A stretch of DNA of 64,000 nt, from the NCBI GenBank assembly GCA_036346205.1, contig JARFJB010000003.1, positions 2,798,001 through 2,862,000 on the forward strand, in the 5' to 3' direction. Origin of the DNA: Vesta saturnalis (Eukaryota; Arthropoda; Insecta; Coleoptera; Lampyridae). This document shows, piece after piece, positions 12,306-24,988 of this stretch (positions are counted from its first letter, which is position 1; every line of letters starts with the position of its first letter). A program made the translations under genes and the position numbers. Below the pieces are notes generated by a model. The model was not told the origin of the DNA. It did not search any database and worked only from the letters and a program-made list of their open reading frames with translations.

Positions 12306-12576
12306 ATCGAAGTAAGATCTTGATGTAATATTAAGATAAGGCTAATGAATAAAAAATGTAAAATGCATGATGTACATTATCTGTGATAATGTACTGTGAC
12401 AAATTTGTTATGATGCGTAATAAATTTATAACTCACCTTTTAATTCCTGCATTTCATTAATTACAATCATTATCCTGATAATCGAAATCAATTTTAGTCG
12501 CATCAATTGTATGGTTTGTTGAGTTTTAATGTAGGTAGATATTTTTTATTTTATTTTGCCACCATAATGTTCTTTA
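12306..12576. other. intergenic spacer before the satellite
   Basis: AT-rich DNA between the P-element fossil and the first satellite monomer. Nothing coding or structured was seen. Confidence 0.6.
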
Positions 12577-15500
12577 TACGCTCCCAAATGCGGGCGTAAT
12601 GTGGTCTTTATAGCACGGAAATGTCATTGTTGCTATGCAGCATGATTGACAGCAAACACATGACATGATATGTCACGTAAGTTGAAAGAATTATTGAAAC
12701 AACAACCATACTATACAACCTTTATTAATAAAAATAATATTAATGAAACTTATTCTTTATAAAAATTGAAAATATAGTTGGATGGATTTGAAATTGTATA
12801 GCAATATCACAGTATCTTAGTAACAACAAATTAGCCTACTGTCGACCTTATTTCACTGCATTTGCATTTAAAAACTTGCCGAAAATACTGAATCTTTTTA
12901 ATATTTTGTTCCAGTTTCATGGTGCAAAATAAAATAAAACATTTATGACTACGGGCATAATTGTAGATTATGGCTCTCAGGAATATAACTGCTTCGCGTC
13001 GGGCTTTTAACATTCTGGAGCCATAATCTTCTGATTATTTAATCATAAATATCTATTATACGCCTGCAAATGCGGGCGTAATGTGGTCTTTATAGCACGG
13101 AAATGTCATTGATGCTAAGCAGCATGATTGACAGCAAACACATGACATAATATATAATAGCAATATCACAGTATCTTAGTAACAACAAATTAGCCTACTG
13201 TTGACTTTATTTCACTGCATTTGCATTTCAAAACTTGCCGAAAATACTGAATCTTTGTAATAGTTTGTTCCAGTTTCATGGTGCAAAATAAAATAAAACA
13301 TTGTATGTACCACGGGCATAATTGTAGATTATGCCCTTAATATAAATATCTATTATACGCCTGCAAATGCAGGCGTAATGTGATCTTTATAGCACGGAAA
13401 TGTCATTGATGCTAAGCAGCATGATTGACAGCAAACAGATGACATGATATATAATAGCAATATCATCTTAGTAACGACAAATTAGCCTACTGTCGACTTT
13501 ATTTCACTGCATTTAAAAACTTGCCGAAAATACTGAATCTTTTTAATATTTTGTTCCAGTTTCATGGTGCAAAATAAAATAAAACATTGTATGTACCACG
13601 GGCATAATTGTAGATTATGGCTCTCAGGATATATATAGCTCTGCTTCGCGTCGGGCTTTTAACATTCTCGAGCCATAATCTTCTGATTATGCCCTTAATA
13701 CATAAATATCTATTATACGCCTGCAAATGCGGGCGTAATGTGGTCTTTATAGCACGGAAATGTCATTGATGCTAAGCAGCATGATTGACAGCAAACACAT
13801 GACATGATATATAATAGCAATATCACAGTATCTTAGTAACAACAAATTAGCCTACTGTTGACTTTATTTCACTGCATTTGCATTTCAAAACCTGCCGAAA
13901 ATACTGAATCTTTTAATATTTTGTTCCAGTTTCATGGTGCAAAATAAAATAAAACATTGTATGTACCACGGCATAATTAGATTATGGCTCTCAGGAATAT
14001 AAAAGCTCTCCGCTTCGCGTCGGGCTTTTAACATTCCTCGAGCCATAATCTTCTGATTATGTCCTTAATACATAAATATCTATTATACGCCTGCAAATGC
14101 GGGCGTAATGTGTCTTTATAGCACGGAAATGTCATTGATGCTAAGCAGCATGATTGACAGCAAACACATGACATAATATATAATAGCAATATCACAGTAT
14201 CTTAGTAACAACAAATTAGCCTACTGTTGACTTTATTTCACTGCATTTGCGTTTCAAAACTTGCCGAAAATACTGAATCTTTGTAATAGTTTGTTCCAGT
14301 TTCATGGTGCAAAATAAAATAAAACATTGTATTACCACGGGCATAATTGTAGATTATGCCCTTAATATAAATATCTATTATACGCCTGCAAATGCAGGCG
14401 TAATGTATCTTTATAGCACGGAAATGTCATTGATGCTAAGCAGCATGATTGACAGCAAACACATGACATGATATATAATAGCAATATCACAGTATCTTAG
14501 TAACAACAAATTAGCTTACTGTCGACTTTATTTCACTGCATTTAAAAACTTGCCGAAAATACTGAATCTTTTAATATTTTGTTCCAGTTTCATGGTGCAA
14601 AATAAAATAAAACATTAGATATGTACCACGGGCATAATTGCAGATTATGGCTCTCAGGAATATAAAGCTCTCCGCTTGTCGGGCTTTAACATTCTCGAGC
14701 CATAATCTTCTGATTATGTCCTTAATATAAATATCTATTATACGCCTGCAAATGCGGGCGTAATGTGTCTTTATAGCACGGAAATGTCATTGATGCTAAG
14801 CAGCATGATTGACAGCAAACACATGACATGATATATAATAGCAATATCACAGTATCTTAGTAACAACAAATTAGCTTACTGTCGACTTTATTTCACTGCA
14901 TTTAAAAACTTGCCGAAAATACTGAATCTTTTTAATATTTTGTTCCAGTTTTATGGTGCAAAATAAAATAAAACATTGTATGTACCACGGGCATAATTGT
15001 AGATTATGGCTCTCAGGAATATAAAGCTCTCGCTTCGCGTCGGGCTTTAACATTCCTCGAGCCATAATCTTCTGATTATGTAATATAAATATCTATTATA
15101 CGCCTGCAAATGCGGGCGTAATGTGTCTTTATAGCACGGAAATGTCATTGATGCTAAGCAGCATGATTGACAGCAAACACATGACATAATATATAATAGC
15201 AATATCACAGTATCTTAGTAACAACAAATTAGCCTACTGTCGACTTTATTTCACTGCATTTGCATTTAAAAACTTGCCGAAAATACTGAATCTTTTTAAT
15301 ATTTTGTTCCAGTTTCATGGTGCAAAATAAAATAAAACATTATGTACTACGGGCATAATTGTAGATTATGGCTCTCAGGAATTAAACCCTCGCTTCGCGT
15401 CGGCTTTAACATTCTAGCCATAATCTTCTGATTCTTATAAATAAATATCTATTATACGCCTGCAAATGCGGGCGTAATGTGGTCTTTATAGCACGGAAAT

Positions 15501-18500
15501 GTCATTGATGCTAAGCAGCATGATTGACAAGCAAACACATGACATAATATATAATAGCAATATCACAGTATCTTAGTAACAACAAATTAGCCTACTGTTG
15601 ACTTTATTTCACTGCATTTGCATTTCAAAACTTGCCGAAAATACTGAATCTTTGTAATAGTTTGTTCCAGTTTCATGGTGCAAAATAAAATAAAACATTT
15701 AGTACACGGCATAATTGTAGATTATGCCCTTAATATAAATATCTATTATACGCCTGCAAATGCAGGCGTAATGTAATCTTTATAGCACGGAAATGTCATT
15801 GATGCTAACAGCATGATTGACAGCAAACACATGACATGATATATAATAGCAATATCACAGTATCTTAGTAACAACAAATTAGCTTACTGTCGACTTTATT
15901 TCACTGCATTTAAAAACTTGCCGAAAATACTGAATCTTTTTAATATTTTGTTCCAGTTTCATGGTGCAAAATAAAATAAAACATTATGTACCACGGCATA
16001 ATTAGATTATGGCTCTCAGAATATATAAGCTCTCGCTTCGCGTCGGGCTTTTAAATTCTCGAGCCATAATCTTCTGATTATCTTAATACATAAATATCTA
16101 TTATACGCCTGCAAATGCGGGCGTAATGTGTCTTTATAACGGAAATGTCATTGATGCTAAGCAGCATGATTGACAGCAAACACATGACATGATATATAAT
16201 AGCAATATCACAGTATCTTAGTAACAACAAATTAGCCTACTGTTGACTTTATTTCACTGCATTTGCATTTCAAAACTTGCGAAAATACTGAATCTTTTTA
16301 ATATTTTGTTCCAGTTTCATGGTGCAAAATAAAATAAAACATTTAGTACCACGGCATAATTAGATTATGGCTCTCAGAATATAAAAGCTCTGCTTCGCGT
16401 CGGGCTTTAACATTCTCGAGCCATAATCTTCTGATTATATCCTTAATACTAAATATCTATTATACGCCTGCAAATGCGGGCGTAATGTGGTCTTTATAGC
16501 ACGGAAATGTCATTGATGCTAAGCAGCATGATTGACAGCAAACACATGACATGATATTTAATATCAATATCACAGTATCTTAGTAACAACAAATTAGCTT
16601 ACTGTCGACTTTATTTCACTGCATTTAAAAACTTGCCGAAAATACTGAATCTTTTAATATTTTGTTCCAGTTTCATGGTGCAAAATAAAATAAACATTGT
16701 ATGTACCACGGGCATAATTGATTATGGTCTCAGGAATATAAAAGCTCTGCTTCGCGTCGGGCTTTAACATTCCCTCGAGCCATAATCTTCTGATTATGTC
16801 TTAATACATAAATATCTATTATACGCCTGCAAATGCGGGCGTAATGTGTCTTTATAGCACGGAAATGTCATTGATGCTAAGCAGCATGATTGACAGCAAA
16901 CACATGACATGATATATAATAGCAATATCACAGTATCTTAGTAACAACAAATTAGCTTACTGTCGACTTTATTTCACTGCATTTAAAAACTTGCCGAAAA
17001 TACTGAATCTTTTTAATATTTTGTTCCAGTTTCATGGTGCAAAATAAAATAAAACATTGTATGTACCACGGGCATAATTAGATTATGGCTCTCAGAATAT
17101 AAAGCTCTCGCTTCGCGTCGGGCTTTTAACATTCCTCGAGCCATAATCTTCTGATTATGTCCTTAATACATAAATATCATTATACGCCTGCAAATGCGGG
17201 CGTAATGTGGTCTTTATAGCACGGAAATGTCATTGATGCTAAGCAGCATGATTGACAGCAAACACATGACATGATATATAATAGCAATATCACAGTATCT
17301 TAGTAACAACAAATTAGCTTACTGTCGACTTTATTTCACTGCATTTAAAAACTTGCCGAAAATACTGAATCTTTTTAATATTTTGTTCCAGTTTCATGGT
17401 GCAAAATAAAATAAAACATTGTATGTACCACGGCATAATTTGATTATGGCTCAGGAATATAAAGCCTCGCTTCGCGTCGGGCTTTTAACATTCCCTCGAG
17501 CCATAATCTTCTGATTATGTCCTTAATACATAAATATCTATTATACGCCTGCAAATGCGGGCGTAATGTGGTCTTTATAGCACGGAAATGTCATTGATGC
17601 TAAGCAGCATGATTGACAGCAAACACATGACATGATATATAATAGCAATACAGTATCTTAGTAACAACAAATTAGCTTACTGTCGACTTTATTTCACTGC
17701 ATTTAAAAACTTGCCGAAAATACTGAATCTTTTAATATCTTGTTCCAGTTTCATGGTGCAAAATAAAATAAAACATTGTATGTACCACGGCATAATTATT
17801 TGGCTCTCAGGAATATAAAAGCTCTCCGCTTCGCGTCGGGCTTTTAACATTCCCTCGAGCCATAATCTTCTGATTATCCTTAATACATAAATATCTATTA
17901 TACGCCTGCAAATGCGGGCGTAATGTGGTCTTTATAGCACGGAAATGTCATTGATGCTAAGCAGCATGATTGACAGCAAACACATGACATGATATATAAT
18001 AGCAATATCACAGTATCTTAGTAACAACAAATTAGCTTACTGTCGACTTTATTTCACTGCATTTAAAACTTGCCGAAAATACTGAATCTTTTTAATATTT
18101 TGTTCCAGTTTCATGGTGCAAAATAAAATAAAACATTTATGTACCACGGGCATAATTAGATTATGGCTCTCAGAATATAAAGCTCTCGCTTCGCGTCGGG
18201 CTTTAACATTCCCTCGAGCCATAATCTTCTGATTATGTCCTTAATACATAAATATCATTATACGCCTGCAAATGCGGGCGTAATGTGGTCTTTATAGCAC
18301 GGAAATGTCATTGATGCTAAGCAGCATGATTGACAGCAAACACATGACATGATATATAATAGCAATATCACAGTATCTTAGTAACAACAAATTAGCTTAC
18401 TGTCGACTTTATTTCACTGCATTTAAAACTTGCCGAAAATACTGAATCTTTTTAATATTTTGTTCCAGTTTCATGGTGCAAAATAAAATAAAACATTGTA

Positions 18501-19986
18501 TGTACCACGGGCATAATTAGATTATGGCTCAGGAATATAAAAGCTCTCGCTTCGCGTCGGGCTTTTAACATTCCTCGAGCCATAATCTTCTGATTATCCT
18601 TAATAAATATCTATTATACGCCTGCAAATGCGGGCGTAATGTGGTCTTTATAGCACGGAAATGTCATTGATGCTAAGCAGCATGATTGACAGCAAACACA
18701 TGACATGATATATAATAGCAATATCACAGTATCTTAGTAACAACAAATTAGCTTACTGTCGACTTTATTTCACTGCATTTAAAAACTTGCCGAAAATACT
18801 GAATCTTTTTAATATTTTGTTCCAGTTTCATGGTGCAAAATAAAATAAAACATTATGTACCACGGGCATAATTTAGATTATGGCTCTCAGGAATATAAAG
18901 CTCTCGCTTCGCGTCGGGCTTTTAACATTCCTCGAGCCATAATCTTCTGATTATGTCCTTAATACATAAATATCTATTATACGCCTGCAAATGCGGGCGT
19001 AATGTGGTCTTTATAGCACGGAAATGTCATTGATGCTAAGCAGCATGATTGACAGCAAACACATGACATGATATATAATAGCAATATCACAGTATCTTAG
19101 TAACAACAAATTAGCTTACTGTCGACTTTATTTCACTGCATTTAAAACTTGCCGAAAATACTGAATCTTTTAATATTTTGTTCCAGTTTCATGGTGCAAA
19201 ATAAAATAAAACATTGTATGTACCACGGGCATAATTAGATTATGGCTCTCAGGAATATAAAGCTCTCGCTTCGCGTCGGGCTTTAACATTCCTCGAGCCA
19301 TAATCTTCTGATTATGTCCTTAATACATAAATATCTATTATACGCCTGCAAATGCGGGCGTAATGTGGTCTTATAGCACGGAAATATTGATGCTAAGCAG
19401 CATGATTGACAGCAAACACATGACATGATATATAATAGCAATATCACAGTATCTTAGTAACAACAAATTAGCTTACTGTCGACTTTATTTCACTGCATTT
19501 AAAAACTTGCCGAAAATACTGAATCTTTTAATATTTTGTTCCAGTTTCATGGTGCAAAATAAAATAAAACATTGTATGTACCACGGCATAATTAGATTAT
19601 GGCTCTCAGGAATATAAAAGCTCTCCTTCGCGTCGGGCTTTAACATTCTCGAGCCATAATCTTCTGATTATTCCTTAATACATAAATATCATTATACGCC
19701 TGCAAATGCGGGCGTAATGTGGTCTTTATAGCACGGAAATGTCATTGATGCTAACAGCATGATTGACAGCAAACACATGACATGATATATAATAGCAATA
19801 TCACAGTATCTTAGTAACAACAAATTAGCTTACTGTCGACTTTATTTCACTGCATTTAAAAACTTGCCGAAAATACTGAATCTTTTTAATATTTTGTTCC
19901 AGTTTCATGGTGCAAAATAAAATAAAACATTGTATGTACCACGGGCATAATTGTAGATTATGCCCTTAATACATAAATATCTATTA
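12577..19986. repeat. satellite array, about 21 monomers of ~360/~295 bp
   Basis: A monomer beginning TACGCCTGCAAATGCGGGCG recurs at 13059, 13356, 13716, 14086, 14381, 14741, 15099, 15455, 15749, 16104, 16463, 16822, 17183, 17544, 17901, 18261, 18616, 18980, 19341 and 19695, with a diverged first copy at 12577 (TACGCTCCCAAATGCGGGCG). Spacings are 354-370, except 294-297 for short units starting at 13059, 14086 and 15455 and 482 for the first. Each monomer holds several dyads: CGCCTGCAAATGCGGGCG, ATGCTAAGCAGCAT, and a linker hairpin. Long units carry ATTATGGCTC...GAGCCATAAT around an inner CGCTTCGCGTCGGGC segment; short units carry only GGGCATAATTGTAGATTATG followed by CCC. The array ends at the PIF/Harbinger insertion. 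No coding function. Confidence 0.97.
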
Positions 19987-20126
19987 TTAGCGTGGTTGCG
20001 GTAGAGTTTTGTCGTTATAAAAATTACCCTTATAAGGTATGTTGAATTTTGTAAAATTTTATACCGTATAAACGATTTTTTACACGTTATTTCCAGAAAT
20101 ATCGGCACCAATCAGAAAATAGTAGG

Positions 20127-20136
20127 TATAAAGGCG
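20127..20136 (+). promoter_or_regulatory. candidate TATA box of the Harbinger SANT gene
   Basis: GGTATAAAGG lies about 95 bases upstream of the ATG at 20225, a sensible distance for a promoter with a short leader. Called from motif and position only. Confidence 0.35.
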
Positions 20137-20224
20137 CATGTCTATTACTGCACCGAACAGCTGTTTTGCTGTGACAAGTGTGAGAGCGTGACATCGAAAC
20201 GGTTAATTGTGAAGTTGTGAAAAA

Positions 20225-21340
20225 ATGACGAATTCGTTTGAGAAAGCCACAGAAGTGACGTTATATGATCCTGAAACTGACCACTGCTACAATCTTTTTC
20301 TAAATAAAGACGATGCTGTGCGATGTGAAACAGGTAGGAACAGTTTGATAGTGCATACTTGTAGAAGGCTTTTATTGTATATTTTACAGATGCAGTATTC
20401 GCTCAATCATTGCTATTTCATGCAAGCTGCATTGCTACTCCTACTACTAGTGCGAATACCGCTGACGTAAATAGTACCAACAATGAGGAAATTGTACAAG
20501 AAAGCCAGGAACATAGCAAGTGAGAGTTCCTGTAATGATGAATCTCAAAAGAAAAAACGGTTCCGATTTTCCGAAGCAGTCAGAATAAAGTGCATTAGAG
20601 AGTTGCATGGCATTTTGGGAGAAGATGACTTGCAAAATGAAGAAAACGTGTGGTCTCGACTCAATGATACACTCATGTATGACAATCCGGACCGATTCAA
20701 TACATGCAGTCTACGACTATTAAAAGACCACATGCTCGAGCAGGTCTTAAAATTTAGAAAATATGACTCGAAGGAAGCAACAGAATCCGGGAAAGAGCGC
20801 CTGCAAACACCATGGGGGGATTACATGAGGCAACTAAAGCTTGTGTGGGACAACTATGAAAAGTTAGCAGAACCTACTGCTAAAGTTGGTAGACCAAAAA
20901 AAAAAGCACTGTCACAAGCGAAAGAAGATGTAGAAATGGCAAAAAATATTCGCAATGCAGCATTGCGAACAATTAGGAAGAGAGCTGAAATTGCAGAGAG
21001 TCCTGAAAGCAGTACTGATACCCCTACGACTTCTCGGGAGTGTACAAGTAGTACCACTAAGAAAAGAAATACAAATAATAAAGAAGGGGGCGTATTTATT
21101 TATTTAGCAGAAAAGACAAGGCTTGAGACGGAACTTCAAAAAGAAGAACTAAAATTTAAGCAGCAACAGCACGCAGATAATCTTCGTCTACAAGAAGAAA
21201 CCCTACAGTTCCAAAAATCCAAATTGGAGTTTGAAAGAGAGAGGTGGCATGTAGAAGCACAAAACAGACAAGCCGAAACGGCGAGAACAAATTTACTGAT
21301 AAATATTATGCAAACGTTAATAAATAAAAACAATCAGTAA
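20225..21340 (+). pseudogene. SANT/Myb-like DNA-binding protein of PIF/Harbinger element
   Basis: Exon 1 (20225 to about 20331, MTNSFEKATEVTLYDPETD...) ends at a GTAGG donor; a TTTTACAG acceptor at about 20391 leads into DAVFAQSLLFHASC. A one-base slip near 20519 (AAGTGAGAG) then changes frame into the long segment 20483-21340. That segment has KKKRFRFSEAVRIKCIREL, a SANT/Myb-like trihelix (roughly 40 to 110 residues in), a basic GRPKKK motif that is a likely nuclear signal or AT-hook, a Ser/Thr-rich linker, and a C-terminal Glu/Gln-rich coiled coil (LETELQKEELKFKQQQ). In this superfamily the Myb-like partner binds the transposase and carries it to the nucleus and to the element ends. Apart from the slip it looks well preserved; a sequencing error or a further small intron could explain it. 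Confidence 0.7.
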
Positions 21341-21831
21341 TGTATGTTTTTTTATTATAAATTTATTAACGCATATATTATTTCAATTTTTTTTATCAAT
21401 ATGTAGGTACATTTCATTTTTCCAAATAACGAAATATTAAGGGTACTGAAAATATTCTAATAAGGATGGAGATTCTATGTAAAAGTAGGTTGAGTGGCGC
21501 TGCCATACAAGCATGTGTGGCGTTTGTTAGAAGTGTTGCAACAATATAGTACTTTCCAACAGGTTGCAAATATAACTCAGATTTTTTAAAGTCCACAAAT
21601 GTTGCAAGTTTCCCAAAACTCCATTCAACACATTGTCGAACTTTAGACATTTCTCAATTGAAGGAGGTTTGCTGCTCAGACAACGTAGTGTTAGAATATG
21701 GGCGTAACAATTGTTTTTTAATCCTTCATCACCATAAATACAATATGGATAACAGTATAACTGTAACTGATCTAAAATAAGGGTATCCTTCAAAATGAAG
21801 GTATCATGTCTTCGCCCTGTGTATAGCATAC

Positions 21832-24173
21832 TGTCAGGTTGCGTTGACGCACCCTGCATGTAGGATGTTATAATGACGTGTATTACGTGTTTTAAGTACG
21901 AGTGTATTGAGTTTGAACGAAAAAAATTTTTTTTGTGTGTATGCATAAAGTATGTGGGTGTATGATACGCCACTGGAAATTTAGGAGAAATATAATTCAG
22001 TATGTAGATACGTGTATTTGAATATTATAGAGACTTTAGTGTTGGAATAATTAGATTCTGATGAATGTAAATGTGAAGAGAAATTTGTCGATGGGACGAT
22101 AATGTTGCTACTGTATTGCTACTGTTTTGCTATGTGAGGTATAAGTGTAGAATGTTTTAGAAAATATGTAGGAAAGATTGGGTATGTTTAAGTGTTAATT
22201 TCAGAAGTTTTCGTAATGTTGTGCAATTGTTTTGAGAATATATGTATGTATATGGGATTTGAGACCTTAGACGGTACTTATTTTTGCAAATGTTGCGGAA
22301 GGAGATCGAGCGCAGGTTGGAGATAAATGTTGAAAGTTGCTTAATGGTCCAGAGTGGCTACTGAATGAATTAATGACGAAAAATGATTTCTTCATGAAGT
22401 AATTGTAAAATTTGTAAGTAAGAACAAATATGGCGATGTATTGTAGTTATGAGCGTGGTTGTACAGATGGTAGTAACAGTGGGGACTATGAAATTTTGAG
22501 TGAATACTATTGGAGAATATAGCGCGGAAGGAAGACATGTTTAAAGATGGATGGCTGAAGGTATAAATAGGAAAGTCAGAGATTGACGTGAGTCAGTTAG
22601 CTTTTCGTTTTTGGCTGTTGCTTGTGGTGAATGTTGGGAGACGCGCGCGAGGTGTTGTGTAAGGTTAGAATGGGTTAAGTTGGAGTTATATTTGTGAATA
22701 ATATTGAAGGCAGTCATTGTTTAAACAACTGCGTTACCCGAAAGGGGATGAATCGTATAAGACATTCATAAATAAACAATAATTAAATTGAGATTGAAGA
22801 TAAAATTAGTTTATTTTCAAGAAAGTAAAAAGTGCATAAGCAGATTTATAAAAGTTAACAGTTGTTATGTTAAAGTGTTAAGTGCAGCGCGTGTTCTTGT
22901 ACCGATATTGAGTTAAAATTATTTATGGGACCACCTTTAAGTAAACGAAATTTTCGTAATAAATTAAGCCAATGTTAAGGTAATTTTATGTGACATTAAA
23001 GTTTATTTGTGTAAGGAAGGACTAAACTTTCCTAAAGGTTGCTAGAAATTTTAATAGGCAACCAAACGTATACAGACTATTACGTGTTATTGGACTACTA
23101 GTGAATACAGAAAGGAATAAGTGTTTGTGAAATGTGAAGCACTGGTTATGTGGCTTCATGCAATTTAAGGATTACAAATGGACTACAAATAATTGATTTA
23201 CGGGAAGAAAGAAAAGCGTAGGATAAATGGACAATTTTAAGTAAGGATTATATTTAAGTACTTTGAAAATTTAGTAAAGCACGATTATCTCTTTGTTTAG
23301 TTCATTTGCGTAATGTTGAGTAAATATTATTAGTTTAGAAGCGAAAAGATAATGGTTCTCGAATTATGTTGTGTTGGGTTGTATAGTAGTAAGAATTTTG
23401 CAGAAAGTTATATTGACAGTGACGTGTGGTTTTGATTTTCAACCACGCTGTAGTGGTATATGTAAATATATTTGTGTTTGTTTCTTTGTCATTTGTTTAT
23501 TATTTTATGCAGGACAATATATATTTATCGTTAAATTTTATTTTGTTGTTTATTCAGCCAGGTTGATTGCAAAATTTTCATGTTAGTTTCATTAGCGCAA
23601 TGCACTAGTAACGGATCAGCTGTTGTTTTAAAAATTTCATTAAGTATAACAAAAGTTGGAGTTTTGAGAACTTAGCATATTTACGAATGTCAGTACGATT
23701 CATAAATGTTATGGAAATTAAATTAAATTTAAAATATACCGTTCATTGAATGAATTTGAGTGATAAATTTTATTTTGGAAGTTTTGGTATACGAGGTGTA
23801 TTCAAAAGTTTCTAATGACCTGGGTAGTACTAAATATATTTGAGTTTGAGTTGAATTGTTTGGGACGAGTGTTTGTTTTAGAACCCTCGTGTAAGAGTTT
23901 ACTGAGTAAGCACAATCCTACTTTCCACAATCAAGTAGGGTTAATTAACATCCAGCTTAAGACAATTATTTTAGCAAAGTTTCGATTGTGGTGGCGCCTA
24001 GAGACATATTTTCCCGGACTGAGCTGTTTGAATGTAGGTGTAAGGTGTTTGAGTATATTAATCATTCATTTTACTTATTATTTCGACCACGCCCATCTCC
24101 CTGTTAGCTGGCTTGGCAACCCGCTTACATTAGTAAGCATACACGACGCCTAGTGCGGTTTGGACGTGTAACA
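21832..24173. mobile_element. LTR-like insertion (probable solo LTR) in Harbinger transposase
   Basis: The segment starts TGTCAGG and ends GTAACA, so it has the TG...CA ends of an LTR, and it is flanked on both sides by the same four bases ATAC (21828-21831 and 24174-24177). Removing it and one ATAC restores the transposase order. Inside are a TATAAATAGG at about 22562 followed by TCAGTTAGC at about 22592, a good arthropod TATA-initiator pair, and AATAAA signals near 22770. No gag or pol was recognised and no shorter terminal direct repeats were seen, so a 2.3 kb solo LTR is the simplest reading. The 3' part resembles 49860-50110. Confidence 0.65.
22562..22600 (+). promoter_or_regulatory. TATA plus initiator inside the LTR-like element
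   Basis: TATAAATAGG at about 22562 is followed about 30 bases later by GAGTCAGTTAGC, which contains the insect initiator TCAGTT. This is the standard core-promoter arrangement of insect LTRs and supports the LTR reading. Confidence 0.5.
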
Positions 24174-24988
24174 ATACTTATGTGTACTATAATCCCGTTT
24201 GGCAATGTAATACATTGAAATTTTATACAATGTTGACGCTTATGTCTACTATACAGTTCCTTTTGATTTACTGAAGGTATATATATATAGCCGGGCGGTC
24301 CCATCAATAAACCCTATATAATTTGCCAAAGGCACCCTTTGCATGAACCATTGCAGCTAATTCTTTCTGATAATTTGATGTGAACCATTTATTTTCAGAC
24401 AAATTAAGCAAGTGTACCCACTTTTTATACATAATATTTATAATCTCTTGTAATAGTTTTCTTAAAGATGTAAAATGTAGTCCAAATTCTTCCTCTAACA
24501 GTTTCAATCGGTTGGGATAAACAAATCTACGGAGTAATAAACATAATCCTCCAAGTCCTAAAATTTTAATTAAATTATGACATGAAATAATTACAAATTA
24601 CATTCGTACCATCTATAATATGTTGATATCACGTTTCCACTCTATTGGGTAGCTGCAAAACTTGATAAAGTCTAATGATATCGTGTTTGTCAAAACGAAA
24701 CATAAATTGGCATTTCTCTGATGGTACAGACTGCAAATTAAAACTTACAACGAAATACATTGTTTTTCGTTCTTTAACTGCCTTCTCTAAAGCATTATAT
24801 ACAATAAATTCTTGCACACTTTTTTATGTCAAAGGCAATTAATTAATGCAGATTTTTAGTGAACAGTGTCATGTTGTTTATGCAGTCACTTGTTTATGCA
24901 GTCACCCATTTTCGGTAATTTATGTTGTTATATTGTAAGTACAAAATGGCCGTGTAACATAACGAAAAATACACTACCGCAACCTCTG

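Larger units (their letters stand above)
21414..24817 (-). pseudogene. PIF/Harbinger transposase (DDE_4), split by an insertion
   Basis: Read on the minus strand, the N-terminal half (24817 to about 24178) gives FRFDKHDIIRLYQVLQLPN, then GFIDGTARP with the first catalytic Asp, then HKRQHCIKFQCITLPNGIIV. The C-terminal half (21831-21414) resumes with GRRHDTFIL, CIYGD (second Asp) and VRQCVEWSFGKL (catalytic Glu), finishing in a segment around VGKYYIVATLLTN. The break falls between NGIIVH and GRRHD, which are normally a few residues apart, so 2.34 kb has been inserted. Several stops and slips elsewhere (for example near 21650 and 24600) show it was already or later decayed. The DDE triad is visible. 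It is partner to the SANT-like protein encoded on the other strand. Confidence 0.75.
19990..24988. mobile_element. PIF/Harbinger transposon inserted at the satellite edge
   Basis: Left terminus GCGTGGTTGCGGTAGAGTTT (19990) is mirrored by ACACTACCGCAACCTCTG at the right (ending about 24988). A TTA precedes the left end and TATTA follows the right end, in keeping with the three-base TWA target of this superfamily. Inside are the two genes typical of the group in convergent orientation: a SANT/Myb-like DNA-binding protein on the plus strand and a transposase on the minus strand. The transposase is interrupted by an LTR-like element (21832-24173). Without it the transposon would be about 2.65 kb. 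Confidence 0.8.

Noticed and set aside
12831..15065. Small minus-strand open frames (about 60 codons) in the satellite
   Set aside because: They are not maintained in other monomers, which carry indels at the same places, so they are chance frames.
12577..19986. CRISPR-like array of repeats and spacers
   Set aside because: Units are ~360 bp, whole-monomer repeats, with no unique spacers and no cas genes; the DNA is eukaryotic.
12577..19986. Helitron-derived tandem array
   Set aside because: Terminal hairpins are present, but no CTRR end, TC start or Rep/helicase coding was found; left as an open possibility only.
23371..24153. Open frames of 71 and 112 codons inside the LTR-like segment
   Set aside because: No similarity to gag, pol or host proteins and AT-rich codon use; treated as chance.
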